DNA from: Phytophthora sp. 'mugwort'
Taxonomy: Eukaryota > Oomycota > Peronosporomycetes > Peronosporales > Peronosporaceae
DNA: 64,000 nucleotides
Direction: 5' to 3'
NCBI GenBank assembly: GCA_033558025.1
Contig: JAUCEF010000012.1
Coordinates: forward strand, 1,674,001 to 1,738,000
Below are positions 1 through 9,193 of this stretch, piece after piece; the stretch's first letter is position 1, and each line of letters opens with the position of its first letter. Both the position numbers and the translations under genes were made by a program. Under the pieces are notes generated by a model. It had not been told where the DNA came from, did not search any database, and saw nothing but the letters and a program-made list of their open reading frames with translations.

Positions 1-207
1 ATTTCCCGCCCGCAATTCAAACGAGGACGAGCCATCATGCATTACGTGTGCCCGACCAAGAACTCAACTTACATCTGCATGGGCACGATGCGCTGTGTCT
101 CTCTGCCCAAGTGTGTCCGCATCACGAAGCTCCAGCAGCTTCAGGTCTGTCGTCAGCATGCCAATCATCCGCACTGGAACCACAGAAAGCTGGGCATCGG
201 TTTGTAA
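1..207 (+). CDS. possible 3' end of a cysteine-containing ORF (partial)
   Basis: Reading frame 1 is open from the first base of the window to a TAA at 205-207, about 68 codons, so any start lies outside unless the ATG at 37 is used. The peptide has regularly spaced cysteines (VCP, YICMG, MRCV, PKCV, QVCRQH) and ends basic. That could be a metal-binding tail, but I do not recognise a family. A GTG-started frame overlaps it at 48-455 and looks less protein-like. It could equally be chance coding in repeat debris. Confidence 0.22.
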   Translation: MSRPQFKRGRAIMHYVCPTKNSTYICMGTMRCVSLPKCVRITKLQQLQVCRQHANHPHWNHRKLGIGL

Positions 208-894
208 ATACCACCCTCCCTCTCCATCGTCGTTGTGCTAACGTTGCTGGCTGGAACTTGACAAGGTATGGTGCAGACGGCGTCCAGGGGAGTCGAGATG
301 CCACTCAACCAGCAGTCAGCAACAACCAGCAGCAGGACGAAGTCATGGACAACGTTGGCGGACGCGTACAGCCTTACCGTGTGAACACGCGCATCTCTCT
401 GAGCGAGCAATGTGATATTTGGAAATATATTGATCCTACATGTTGTAAGTCATAAAAAAACGAGTGGAGTAATTAGGTTCTATCAGTAGCTCGGCATAAC
501 TGAGTCAAGACGGAAAGGTAAATACCTTTTGTAAGACATTTTAGTTATCTCTGCTTTAACGTCCTGTTGAACTGCTCGCTTTTCTCTCCAAGTTGCTCAA
601 GCAGTGTTGGCAACGGATGTATACACGTCTGATAAAAAACACGTTATAATTCCTATATTGACTGTATAAACGTTTGTTGCCGTTCTTACTGAATATTTGT
701 ACGTTCGTTCAGGCGGCAAGGTGTACCACAGCGCAGCCAGTGGGTACCCTAGAGACCTAAATAGTACCCTGTTGGGTTCATAGTATATTAAAACTAAATT
801 TACCTTTGTACGGTAATTACTTTGCTGAATACGTAAAATCTGTTAATACGCACAGTCTAAAACGTATAAACAGTATAAACAATTAGACCTTTAT
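208..894. other. AT-rich non-coding stretch
   Basis: No convincing coding sequence is visible. The stretch is AT-rich with short runs such as the TATATTGAT near 425 and leads into the pogo-like relic that starts near 0.9 kb. No terminal inverted repeat matching the right side of that relic could be seen. Confidence 0.4.
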
Positions 895-899
895 AATCG

Positions 900-1935
900 T
901 ACTGTCAATACCAGCACTGGCTCAAGAGGGACACTCAGCTGCGCGAAACGCCGCACGATTTCCTGAGCAGCAAGATAGCTCGTCGCCGACCGGAGTGCTG
1001 TTGGAGTCGTTCGTGGTGGAGGCGGAGATGGAGGTTGAAACACAGAGGAAGGCTCTGTCGAGGGGAGAGCTGCGGTTGCTTGCAACGGAGGACGCCGACT
1101 TTCTCGGCATCCCGGTGGCACAGCAGCCCAAGTTTACAAGGAACGGATGACAGCATCACTTCATGCCCGCTATGACCTGAAGAATCGCCTAGGCCATGGC
1201 GAAGTTGGGTCAGTGAATATTGACGCCGCCCACCAAAAAGCGATCGAGCTGCATCAAGAAATAGGCCGCTTCCATCCAGAGATGTCATTAATATGGAGGA
1301 GGCTATTCTTCAGGCAGACACCCAAATACTCCATTACGTTGGGGAGGCACTGTCTCTAAGCAGAAGAAAGACCGGCTCACGATAGTTATGGTTACAGACA
1401 GTTCCGGCACGGAGAAGCTGCCTTTGGTTTTTCTGGGGAAGGCGAAGGAACTTCGATCGCATGATGACAAGCCGGCTTCAACTGCATATGACGGCACAGC
1501 GAAGCGATGGATGACGGTGGACTTGTTCCAGCATTGAATGGAGAAGGTGAACAACGTGATGGCGGAAAAGGGCAGGCATATACTGTTGCTGTTGGATAAT
1601 GCCCCAGTGCACAAGTTGCCGGAGGAGCCACTGACCAACGTTACGGTAAAAATACTGCCGCCAAACTCTACTGCAATGCTTCAGCCCATGGGCCAAGGGG
1701 CCAATGCATGGCTCAACAGCGGTGTATTGCAGCACGCACACAAGAGGCAGCGCTTCGCCACATTGATAGTGATTCAGACCCGTACGACATTTCGCCAGCC
1801 GATGCGCTGGAGTGGATCTGCGACGCATGGGGAGATGTGCATGCCAAGGATATCCAAAACTACTTGAAGCACTCTGGGCTGTACGTCGACAGACTAGATC
1901 GTCGATCTGCTCAATCTGATTGTACGTACTGAATG
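900..1935 (+). pseudogene. pogo/Tigger-like (DDE_1, CENP-B type) transposase relic
   Basis: Fragments in several plus-strand frames read like a CENP-B/pogo transposase. They begin with an N-terminal helical region (frame near 990-1150 with ALSRGELRLLATEDADFLGI), followed by the catalytic region. The second catalytic block is clear at about 1573-1690: HILLLLDNAPVHK and then LPPNSTAMLQPM, the classic DDE_1 signature. The first block, normally NMDETG, reads NMEEA near 1290, so the first aspartate appears lost. Stops and frame changes (for example the TGA at 1536-1538 between DLFQH and MEKVNN) break the gene. The same family recurs at 24.7-25.8 kb. Such proteins cut and paste DNA at TA targets. 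This copy is inactive. Confidence 0.78.
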
Positions 1936-3280
1936 CGTAACAATGCTTGCCTTAACTACCGTATTATCGGGCCCAGTGCAACAATCGGGTCCAGTGCGAC
2001 AACGGAGAACATGAGGGCGACTCCCCCAACTCTGAAGCCTTTGTTTTTGGACCGAGTGGACGTTTATCTGTACACAGCTCTTATAGAACAGGACGGATGT
2101 CATTACACCTAATCATTAAAAATAAACTAACGAGGTTTTTAATTCACTTAACTTTGGCCAGAAACGGCGTCGCACTGGGATCTATAATTACGGAAGTGCT
2201 TTTCGGCTCTCGCAGCTTTGATTTGTCTTCTGTATCGCCTTGCTCTTCATACATGCATCGTTGGACCTCTGACTATTGCCGTTACCACCTGTACAACGAG
2301 GTGAAGCTCTTGTCCTCACTACCAAGAATACCCGGTTTAGAACACCCGTGCAGGGGCTACCTTGTCGTTTAAACTGAACAGCAGCATAATAACGGAATTC
2401 TTGTGTTATAAGAGTCCACGTTTTGTACAGTAATATCAATTTGCAGCCCCTTATTAAGGGCCATAGAATACTTATAATGACATCAAAGACGTCCCAGTCG
2501 GGGACAGCATCACCTAAATGAGCCAGCGAACGACTTCGTATATAGGCCCTTTTCAATTGAAGCCTTCTCTCCCGAGCTGGGGAAAACACAAGGTATACTC
2601 GAATGTTGCCCGTATTTAGCCAGCTGCAATGTGTTCCAGCGGGTCGGCTAATGGTCCAAGCTAATCATTCGCTCTCTTCCTAGATGATACCGACATTCCT
2701 GCCCCAACAGTGACGTCACCCACCCCATTACTATACTATAGTGCAAGAAATGTGCATTGATTTGAAAGCATGTTAACTTCAAGGCACGTGTTGCTGTTCC
2801 ATCTAGACTCGCCACATTTTTGGTTTACACTGTAGTTTTGTATTGAAGGTTTCCCATCTCCAATTACCTAGCCCTCTCGAGGACCGGTGGGATCGCGGTG
2901 TTGGGCTTTGCTTCGCAAAGGCAGTCGCTGTGCTGCGAGGAAAGTACTCTTAAGTTCGGCCCGCTACAGCGCTCCGCTCGCTGGAATGCTCGAAGCTGGT
3001 CCCGCCTCCGCAAATACCGCGCGTCCCTGCTTCGCGGGCACTCCGCACGGGTTTGCTACGGCTACGCGACCTCGCAACCGCTCACTCCGATTTTGTTTTT
3101 CACCCCCTCTAAAATAACTGTGCACGAAGCAACTTTCGCAAGTCTGTAAGTACTTGGTCCTTTTCCAGTTGCCGTGTGATTATGGCCAATCATTTGCAGT
3201 CTCGCTTATGGTCGAACGTCAGATCCCCAGTATGCATTTTCCCATCCGTTCGATACGTGAGTTTGTTACTCTTTCATTAG
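1936..3280. other. intergenic stretch without recognisable gene
   Basis: No supported gene. A minus-strand frame at 2188-2589 is open but has no recognisable domain. At 2885-3110 lies a GC-rich island full of short palindrome-like words (GCTCCGCTCGCTG, CTTCGCGGGCAC) unlike the AT-rich surroundings. Similar GC-rich words occur near 24.1 kb, so it may be a dispersed repeat. Confidence 0.4.
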
Positions 3281-3386
3281 ATCCGCAGTAAGAGCTTCGC
3301 ACCAACCCGCCCACTTTGTATTTTGTTCGCCAGCTTTCGGTTTGAAAAACCCAAGAAAGAATCAAGATTCAATCCAGTGTACACTC

Positions 3387-4601
3387 ATGCGTCGGCCTTC
3401 TACTCCGTGTTGCTCGCTATAACTGCTCTCCTCGCAAGCCTCGACACCACTTCAGCGACACACGTCATCAACCCGAGGTTCCCAACATCTGCTCGATCCC
3501 TTCGGAGCGCCACCTCCAGCGAACGACAGCTAAGAGTGCACAACACAGTGGCTGTCAGCGAAGAGAGGACCTTCACTCTCCCAGGGGCGAGGAAGCTCGC
3601 AGGCCTAATAGAAACGGGGGCGTCCAAGGTGGCTCAGAACGTCAGAATTCAGAAGTGGCTGCTGACGGGGAAATCCACTGATGACGTCTACAAAAACCTT
3701 GAGCTTAACATGGCAGGAAACAAGATTTTTGGAAGAAAAAAGTTTATCACCTGGGTGCTCTACGTGGCCAAGGTCGAGAAGCAGAATCCCGAAGAAATCA
3801 TCTTGGCTAAGCTCATGACCCAGTACAGCCCCGACTCGCTGTCCAAAATGATTGAAGCGGCCAAGCATGTAAAGAACACGGAGGGCCTCGCCATCCTCCT
3901 ACAGTCCCAACAGAGAAAAGTTTGGTTGGGCGCTGGTAAAAACAGCAACGACGTCTTCAGGTTGCTCCGACCCGACGACACAGGGGGAGAGCTTCTCAAG
4001 ATCCCGCAATCCACCTCCTGGACCTCCTTCGTCGACGCATTCAACAGGGGTAACCCCCGACAAAGCCGTGACGATGCTCTCGCAGCTAAAACAATATGAC
4101 GATGGAACTCTATCAAGGATGATCGAAGCAGCGAAGAAAGTACCGGGTACGGAGCGTATTACGACGAAATTGCAGACCGAACAGAACCAGCTATGGCTAT
4201 CCGAGCGCAGATCACCTGCCGATGTCTTCAAGGCGCTAAATTTTGGCACACAACGGAGTCCGGCCGTTCTCGTTGATCCAAGGTTGAACGCTTGGACCAG
4301 CTATCTGCAGGCCTTCAATTCAGCGAACCCCGGAAAGGAAACAACGTTGCTGGCCACACTCACAGCTCATTACACGGAGTTAGGCCTTGCACAGCTGCTT
4401 CAGGAGGGCAAAAGGTCCACCCTAACGAAGAAAATTGCAGAAGACTTGCAGGTCGCGCAGTTTTCACACTGGTTCTACAGTGGAAAACAACCGAAGGATA
4501 TCTTCAATCTACTGGATGGGCAGGCCACTTATCAGGACCAACGGATTGTCAAGGAGTACAACCAATTCTACAAGCTGATGGTTAAAGGTAAAGATGAGTA
4601 G
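3387..4601 (+). pseudogene. RXLR-type secreted effector with WY/LWY modules, disrupted
   Basis: The reading shows a hydrophobic signal-peptide-like stretch (FYSVLLAITALLAS, about 3395-3440), then RQLR near 3528 and EER about 10 residues later. This is the standard host-translocation leader of Phytophthora RXLR effectors. Downstream are alpha-helical WY/LWY modules with the usual W..L..GKS.DDV and W..Y/F signatures (about 3650-4060 and 4180-4580). Two breaks are visible. First, the frame of the leader has no ATG back to an in-frame TAG at 3278; the natural-looking ATG at 3387 sits in a different frame. Second, the frame changes at a run of five Cs near 4052-4057, so the first frame stops at 4097-4099 while the WY region continues to 4601. 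The family acts inside plant cells; this copy is probably a pseudogene unless the breaks are assembly errors. The product is only inferred from the architecture. Confidence 0.8.
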
Positions 4602-6430
4602 CCTTCGCCGCGTCACATAACCTGTTAAAATCTGCCGCTGGTTTGCTAGAAGAAGAATGTATTGTTTGATTTCTTAACTACTGCATTGCTGTTGTAGTGC
4701 CTTTTTATGATAAACCGCATTAAAGATGCTACCTCTTGATCTTCCACTATATTTCCCTTTGTTGCTCGGAGTCAATTTAAGTGCATCCTCAAATATCATA
4801 TTATAATCAATACTTAGGGATGCATTAAAATAAGATATTGCTGATTGCCTTTGAAAAACATGAGCTGTGCATCGCAATCACTTCTAAACTTGCACAATGT
4901 AAAAAAAAAAAACACACACACACACACACAAAGCAGCTACAAGAGATATATGCGGTAAGTACACGTCTGCGTCCCACTCGCCACCGAGGAGGCGCTGCCT
5001 CACTACCAGCACGCTCTACTTCGAAGACATACATATAATTCATTTTAAGCGGATTTAGCAGGTATTTCGAAGTATTTACATTTCTAAGATAACGTTATAT
5101 ACATGTATTAGAACATACTACTGTATTATAGCATATTTTTTTGGATTTGAGCGTTGACTTTTTATGAATAACGCCGTGCAATGGTGTACATGTATGTAGT
5201 AGTACAGATAACGACGGAAAAACCCGTCGACAAATGTGCCGAAGTTTTCATACAAGGTTAAGTCTAATGGTAGAAAAAGGGACGGCGGGATTTTCCGTCG
5301 TGCATTGTATGCACTGGCGCCTTTGTTTATTGGTGTATAGTACTGTATCATCGCGACTGTGTCGTTTCTTAGCTAATGGGGCATGCGTGTACATCAGGTT
5401 CAGGCATCGCATAATTAATTTATGCATGCATAAGTACTAGGTAATATAACCACGGGTGTTAATATAGTTTTTTTTTGTGGGGGGGGAGGTAGACCAACGC
5501 AGTTTGATTAACATAAAACACATTTGTCATACCATTTTGGCTCGATTTGGCGGCAAATTCGACCGCGCGTGTAATGTCCTTGCCGAGTACAGCATCACAT
5601 GGAGAGGCGATTTGGCATATGAATAACTGTATCTGCCATGTTGTACCCCCTCAAACTTATACTTCGAAGATTTACAAGCCAAGTCTCCAAGTGTCTAAAG
5701 CATGACATCCGAGATAATCCAAAGCTTGAAATTGGACCATGAAATGCCCTCTTGCTTGGCTGGTGCAATGGACTGAAGAAGCGCTCAAGAGTTAATGGCG
5801 TAGCCTGCTCTCGGTGCCTGTTAATAATCTCCAACTCCTTGTAGTTAGCTATAGCCGGCGGCAGCGCTTGAGCGGCTTTCCCCCATTATGTCGTAATTGG
5901 GCTAAGAAATGCAGCCCATTTAATCATCGTGAGGCTGTCCAGCAAGTGTTGCTGGCCTCCCAGGTAATCGAAACTATCAAGCACAAGGCTCGTTACATTC
6001 TGAAGTTAAGATGATGGGAGTGGCCAAAGTCTTCCGACACCGTCATCATGCTGCAGCAGAAACAAGCTTGGCTTCAAACTGCTCAAGATTAACAAGATTG
6101 AGGCAGTATGGTTATTTATACGATCATAGTAAAAACTAAGCTAACGACAACAAATGCTGCTCTATCCAACACGTTCGACACCCAAAAGGTCCCACGCGTA
6201 GGCCATTCGTTACCAGATAGCTGGCCCAGCAAAACCTGTTGCCACCGGCTCGTATCAAATCAAGAGACGATATTTCGAGACTGTTTCGGGATACACTGTT
6301 TCAGTTAAACGGCGGTTAAGCTCACCCATTTAAAACAGCGTATTTAAACTGGTGTAAGCTAAAATATTCCTAGCCCAATAGTAAAAAAAATCCATAATCT
6401 GCAGTCCACATATCGACTTTTCTCAAAAAA
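4602..6430. other. AT-rich non-coding stretch
   Basis: No supported gene. The stretch is AT-rich, with an A12 run followed by a CA microsatellite at 4901-4931 and a T/G homopolymer tract near 5467-5487. Open frames at 5595-5834 (minus) and 5814-6014 (plus) overlap at their ends and show no domain. Confidence 0.4.
4901..4931. repeat. A12 plus (CA)n microsatellite
   Basis: Twelve A residues at 4901-4912 are followed directly by about nine CA units to 4931. Simple slippage-prone repeat. Confidence 0.95.
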
Positions 6431-9088
6431 TTAACTTGGACGAGGCGATGGTGGGGGAGGGCGCAATTCCTCGAGAAACAAATCCACGCCATTATTCGTG
6501 ACAAACTCCAGGTCCGACTGGAAAGTGTTGAACGGCACCAAGGCCGACGCATCCTGTCTCTCCACGACGTACAAGAGTTGGCGGGGTTTCTTCTTAAACT
6601 CATTTAACGAAATGCCAGCGTGTCCCACAAAATCGTCGAAATTAAACCTGTTTTCGCAACAAAAGCACGTGATTTGTCGCGCTGTTGCTGCCTTGCAATT
6701 AAAAGCCAGCCAGCCGGCTTTCCGCGGGAACGAATCTCCAGGAGCTGGAGTCTTTGACCGCTCAACACGATCAGCGAGACTGCCATTCTGCATACTCATC
6801 ACATACTTCGGTGATAGACAAACCACGTGGGCCACAAAACTCAAGCTTGAAGGGTCTGACAAACGTGCCGCACTCGATGACTTCTCACTTCGTTGCTTTG
6901 GTCTCTTAAATAATGCAAGCGCTTGAAGTCTTGACACTGGAGTTTGATGCGTATCCACAGCAGCTGTCGTAATCGTCGTAGGTACCACAGTAACAACGAG
7001 TGTCTCCTGCTTCACAGTGCGGCCCCTGCGATAATTTATCGGCGTGTTGTTTGCACTTTGACTTTGAGCCCAGCTCCTCAGAAATGGCAGGAAGTTGTCG
7101 AGGGGCGTGTGTTGTGTATTATCACGATGTTCGACGAACAGAAACGGCATCGGGTCTTCATTTGCAGACTTGGTATTCTTGATTAAACTGCTATCCGTGT
7201 GGTGCACAAATTCTGGATATTTGAAGCGTTTGTCACAGCAGTCGCACTGAATGAAGGCCGTTTTCTTCGGGAACCACTTGCAATTACCTGACTTCATTAT
7301 TCCCGATACTCGGAGACTCGATGTCCGTGAGCACATGACAGGAAAGCACCAGCCTCCGTTCTTCTCATCGCGTAGAACTCGCACAGCATTAACAAGATCA
7401 TCGCCTGAAAGTTCGGACTCACTAACCGGTTCATACTCGATTTTCAAAGCTGCTTCTTCCTGCTTGTGTTGCGTGGTAGGCTCAATACTGAGCTGCATCG
7501 ATGCAGAAGCTTGTTGTTGCGGTTCCAATGCAACCTGTGATTCAAGCGTCTCCATCACCTCGTTTGACTCCGAGTCTTGTGCTTTGTGTTCACCAATTTG
7601 ATCATCTTCCGGCTTTGTTGTCTCACTGGCAGCTAATTGGAAGCCACCGCAGTCCATAGACTCGACTTTGTCTTCTTCTATCACTTCTGCTACTCCATCC
7701 TTCGACTTGTGTGCATCTTCGTTCCCAGCTTCAGCCTTCACAGCATTTAAATCCTTCTCAAGCTCTTGATCTTCTGGAAACACTACACCTCGCGACCGCA
7801 ACGTCCTCATACTAACGTAGTCGTCAGGTGTAGTTCTGCTTCCTCGTGTGCGTCGACTATGCGACACCCAATTCGACCGGACTGACATCGATGCTGCTTG
7901 CTTTCCACTACCACCAACAGTACCGCTCTTCTTTTGGCTTTTCTTCTCCTTTTTGCGCTGCTTCTCAAGCTCCATGTCGTTCATCATCTGCACAAGTTTC
8001 CGTTGGCGATAATAAATCACTTTCTCCGGCTGTGAGCACGTCGGACAATCGCAATCCCAAAGGAACCCTCCGCTCTCATAGAAATCAAGGAACGCAGCCT
8101 TACACGACGGGCATCGGAAAATATTGCCACGACGTTCAGGCGCTTCAAGCTGCAAACGCTCCATCTGGTCCAATATCGGCACCTTGTCGTCCACGTACGG
8201 CTTAAACATATGCACGTAGCACCCAGCGTGATACACCCGACGACAGGCGTGACAGTGCATGAGCACGCAAATATTCGCCACTTTTTTGCAGAATTCGCAG
8301 TGACGAGTATCGTCTCCTTCAAGCTCTTTCCCCGTTAGGTTCAGCTTCTTAGTCTTGGCTGGTTGCTTGCTCTTGGGCTTCTTGCTCTTCAGTACTAGCT
8401 GTGGACTGGTACTGGTGAAGGGCAGCGGCGGGAGATCCGTAATGATTGGTGACGCCTCCATTACGTCGTATACTGGGGCTTGGCGGCGCTTTTTACCTCT
8501 TGGCTGCTGCTCTTCACTCGCCAGCATCCTGTCTGTCGTTATCTTGGACCTCTTTAATGCGGGGGTACTAGTAGCCTCCGTCACTCGCTTCTTCGTCTCT
8601 AATGGACCTGTAAACGTCGTGGATATTAACATACCAAGCGTGCCTTGCTCCTCTTTAGCTTGTCGAGCCATCCCAGCATTGGCAGCCGCTGCTGCGGCTC
8701 TCGACGGCCGCGTAGCAGTCGTTTCTGGTTGCCATGTATCCATTTGGACAGGCTCGACGAGCGCTCGCACCATCACGACGCCCAGTGGAGCCTCCTCCTC
8801 TTTGACTTGTTCCGCTATCACTGCGTTGGCTGTGGCAGCGGCAGCGCGCGGGCTGGGCCTAGTCAAGGTCTCCTTGGGTCGACTCGTGCTACCGTCTGCT
8901 CTTATTACCGACTCGGCATTTCCCTCGGGTTGGGCATTGTGCTGCGTCTCCTGAGCCGTTTCTGGTCGTGGAACGTGGTCTGCAGCTGCTTCAACGTCTT
9001 GTGAAGGCGGCGCGCACGTCGGAACGGGCGTGTGCCGCGTCTCCGAGGGTGTAGAGGCCTCAGCCGGCGTCAACTCGGCGAGCGTCAT
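6431..9088 (-). CDS. nuclear PHD-type zinc-finger protein with two CxCC/TDBD-SAND-like repeats
   Basis: An uninterrupted 885-residue protein. The ATG at 9088 is chosen over the TTG one codon upstream. The first 250 residues are low complexity and Ala/Pro/Glu-rich with basic nuclear-localisation-like clusters (KKRRQ, KSKKPKSK). A zinc-binding segment at about residues 264-345 has CEFC, CHAC, YHAGC, CPSC and CDCPTC pairs, similar to a PHD finger extended by a CXXC-like tail. Two related C-terminal units follow. The first, at about residues 580-690, is centred on QCDCCDKRF and a later HH. The second, at about 745-865, is centred on TCFCCENRF and FVGHAG. Each is preceded by a glycine-rich strand and followed by FLFVE or LLYVVE. 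This C.CC....F..HAG pattern resembles the Tify-binding/SAND-like domain of plant PHD regulators. Role inferred: chromatin or transcription regulation. It shares a 105-bp divergent promoter with the cyclic-nucleotide-binding gene. Confidence 0.8.
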   Translation of the reverse strand: MTLAELTPAEASTPSETRHTPVPTCAPPSQDVEAAADHVPRPETAQETQHNAQPEGNAESVIRADGSTSRPKETLTRPSPRAAAATANAVIAEQVKEEEAPLGVVMVRALVEPVQMDTWQPETTATRPSRAAAAAANAGMARQAKEEQGTLGMLISTTFTGPLETKKRVTEATSTPALKRSKITTDRMLASEEQQPRGKKRRQAPVYDVMEASPIITDLPPLPFTSTSPQLVLKSKKPKSKQPAKTKKLNLTGKELEGDDTRHCEFCKKVANICVLMHCHACRRVYHAGCYVHMFKPYVDDKVPILDQMERLQLEAPERRGNIFRCPSCKAAFLDFYESGGFLWDCDCPTCSQPEKVIYYRQRKLVQMMNDMELEKQRKKEKKSQKKSGTVGGSGKQAASMSVRSNWVSHSRRTRGSRTTPDDYVSMRTLRSRGVVFPEDQELEKDLNAVKAEAGNEDAHKSKDGVAEVIEEDKVESMDCGGFQLAASETTKPEDDQIGEHKAQDSESNEVMETLESQVALEPQQQASASMQLSIEPTTQHKQEEAALKIEYEPVSESELSGDDLVNAVRVLRDEKNGGWCFPVMCSRTSSLRVSGIMKSGNCKWFPKKTAFIQCDCCDKRFKYPEFVHHTDSSLIKNTKSANEDPMPFLFVEHRDNTQHTPLDNFLPFLRSWAQSQSANNTPINYRRGRTVKQETLVVTVVPTTITTAAVDTHQTPVSRLQALALFKRPKQRSEKSSSAARLSDPSSLSFVAHVVCLSPKYVMSMQNGSLADRVERSKTPAPGDSFPRKAGWLAFNCKAATARQITCFCCENRFNFDDFVGHAGISLNEFKKKPRQLLYVVERQDASALVPFNTFQSDLEFVTNNGVDLFLEELRPPPPSPRPS

Positions 9089-9193
9089 CAAGCCTTAAGA
9101 CTGTCGAATGTATGGAAAGGAAGCTTCTCCACCATTCATTGGCCGAAATCATGCATTTTTTCACAAAAACACAAAAGGTGTAGCCATGTTAAG
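9089..9193. promoter_or_regulatory. short divergent promoter between two head-to-head genes
   Basis: The 105 bp between the two ATGs (9088 minus, 9194 plus) must hold both promoters. It contains CCATTCATTGGCC at about 9130-9142, which is a CCAAT box (GGCCAATGAATGG) on the minus strand, and a T-run at 9155-9160. No good match to the oomycete initiator consensus was found for either gene, although CATTCATT resembles its first half. Confidence 0.45.

Noticed and set aside
48..455. 135-codon plus-strand frame near the left edge
   Set aside because: It starts with GTG, has no domain and overlaps a different open frame; composition is not protein-like.
8355..8954. 199-codon plus-strand frame opposite the PHD gene
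   Set aside because: Antisense shadow of an Ala-rich coding region.
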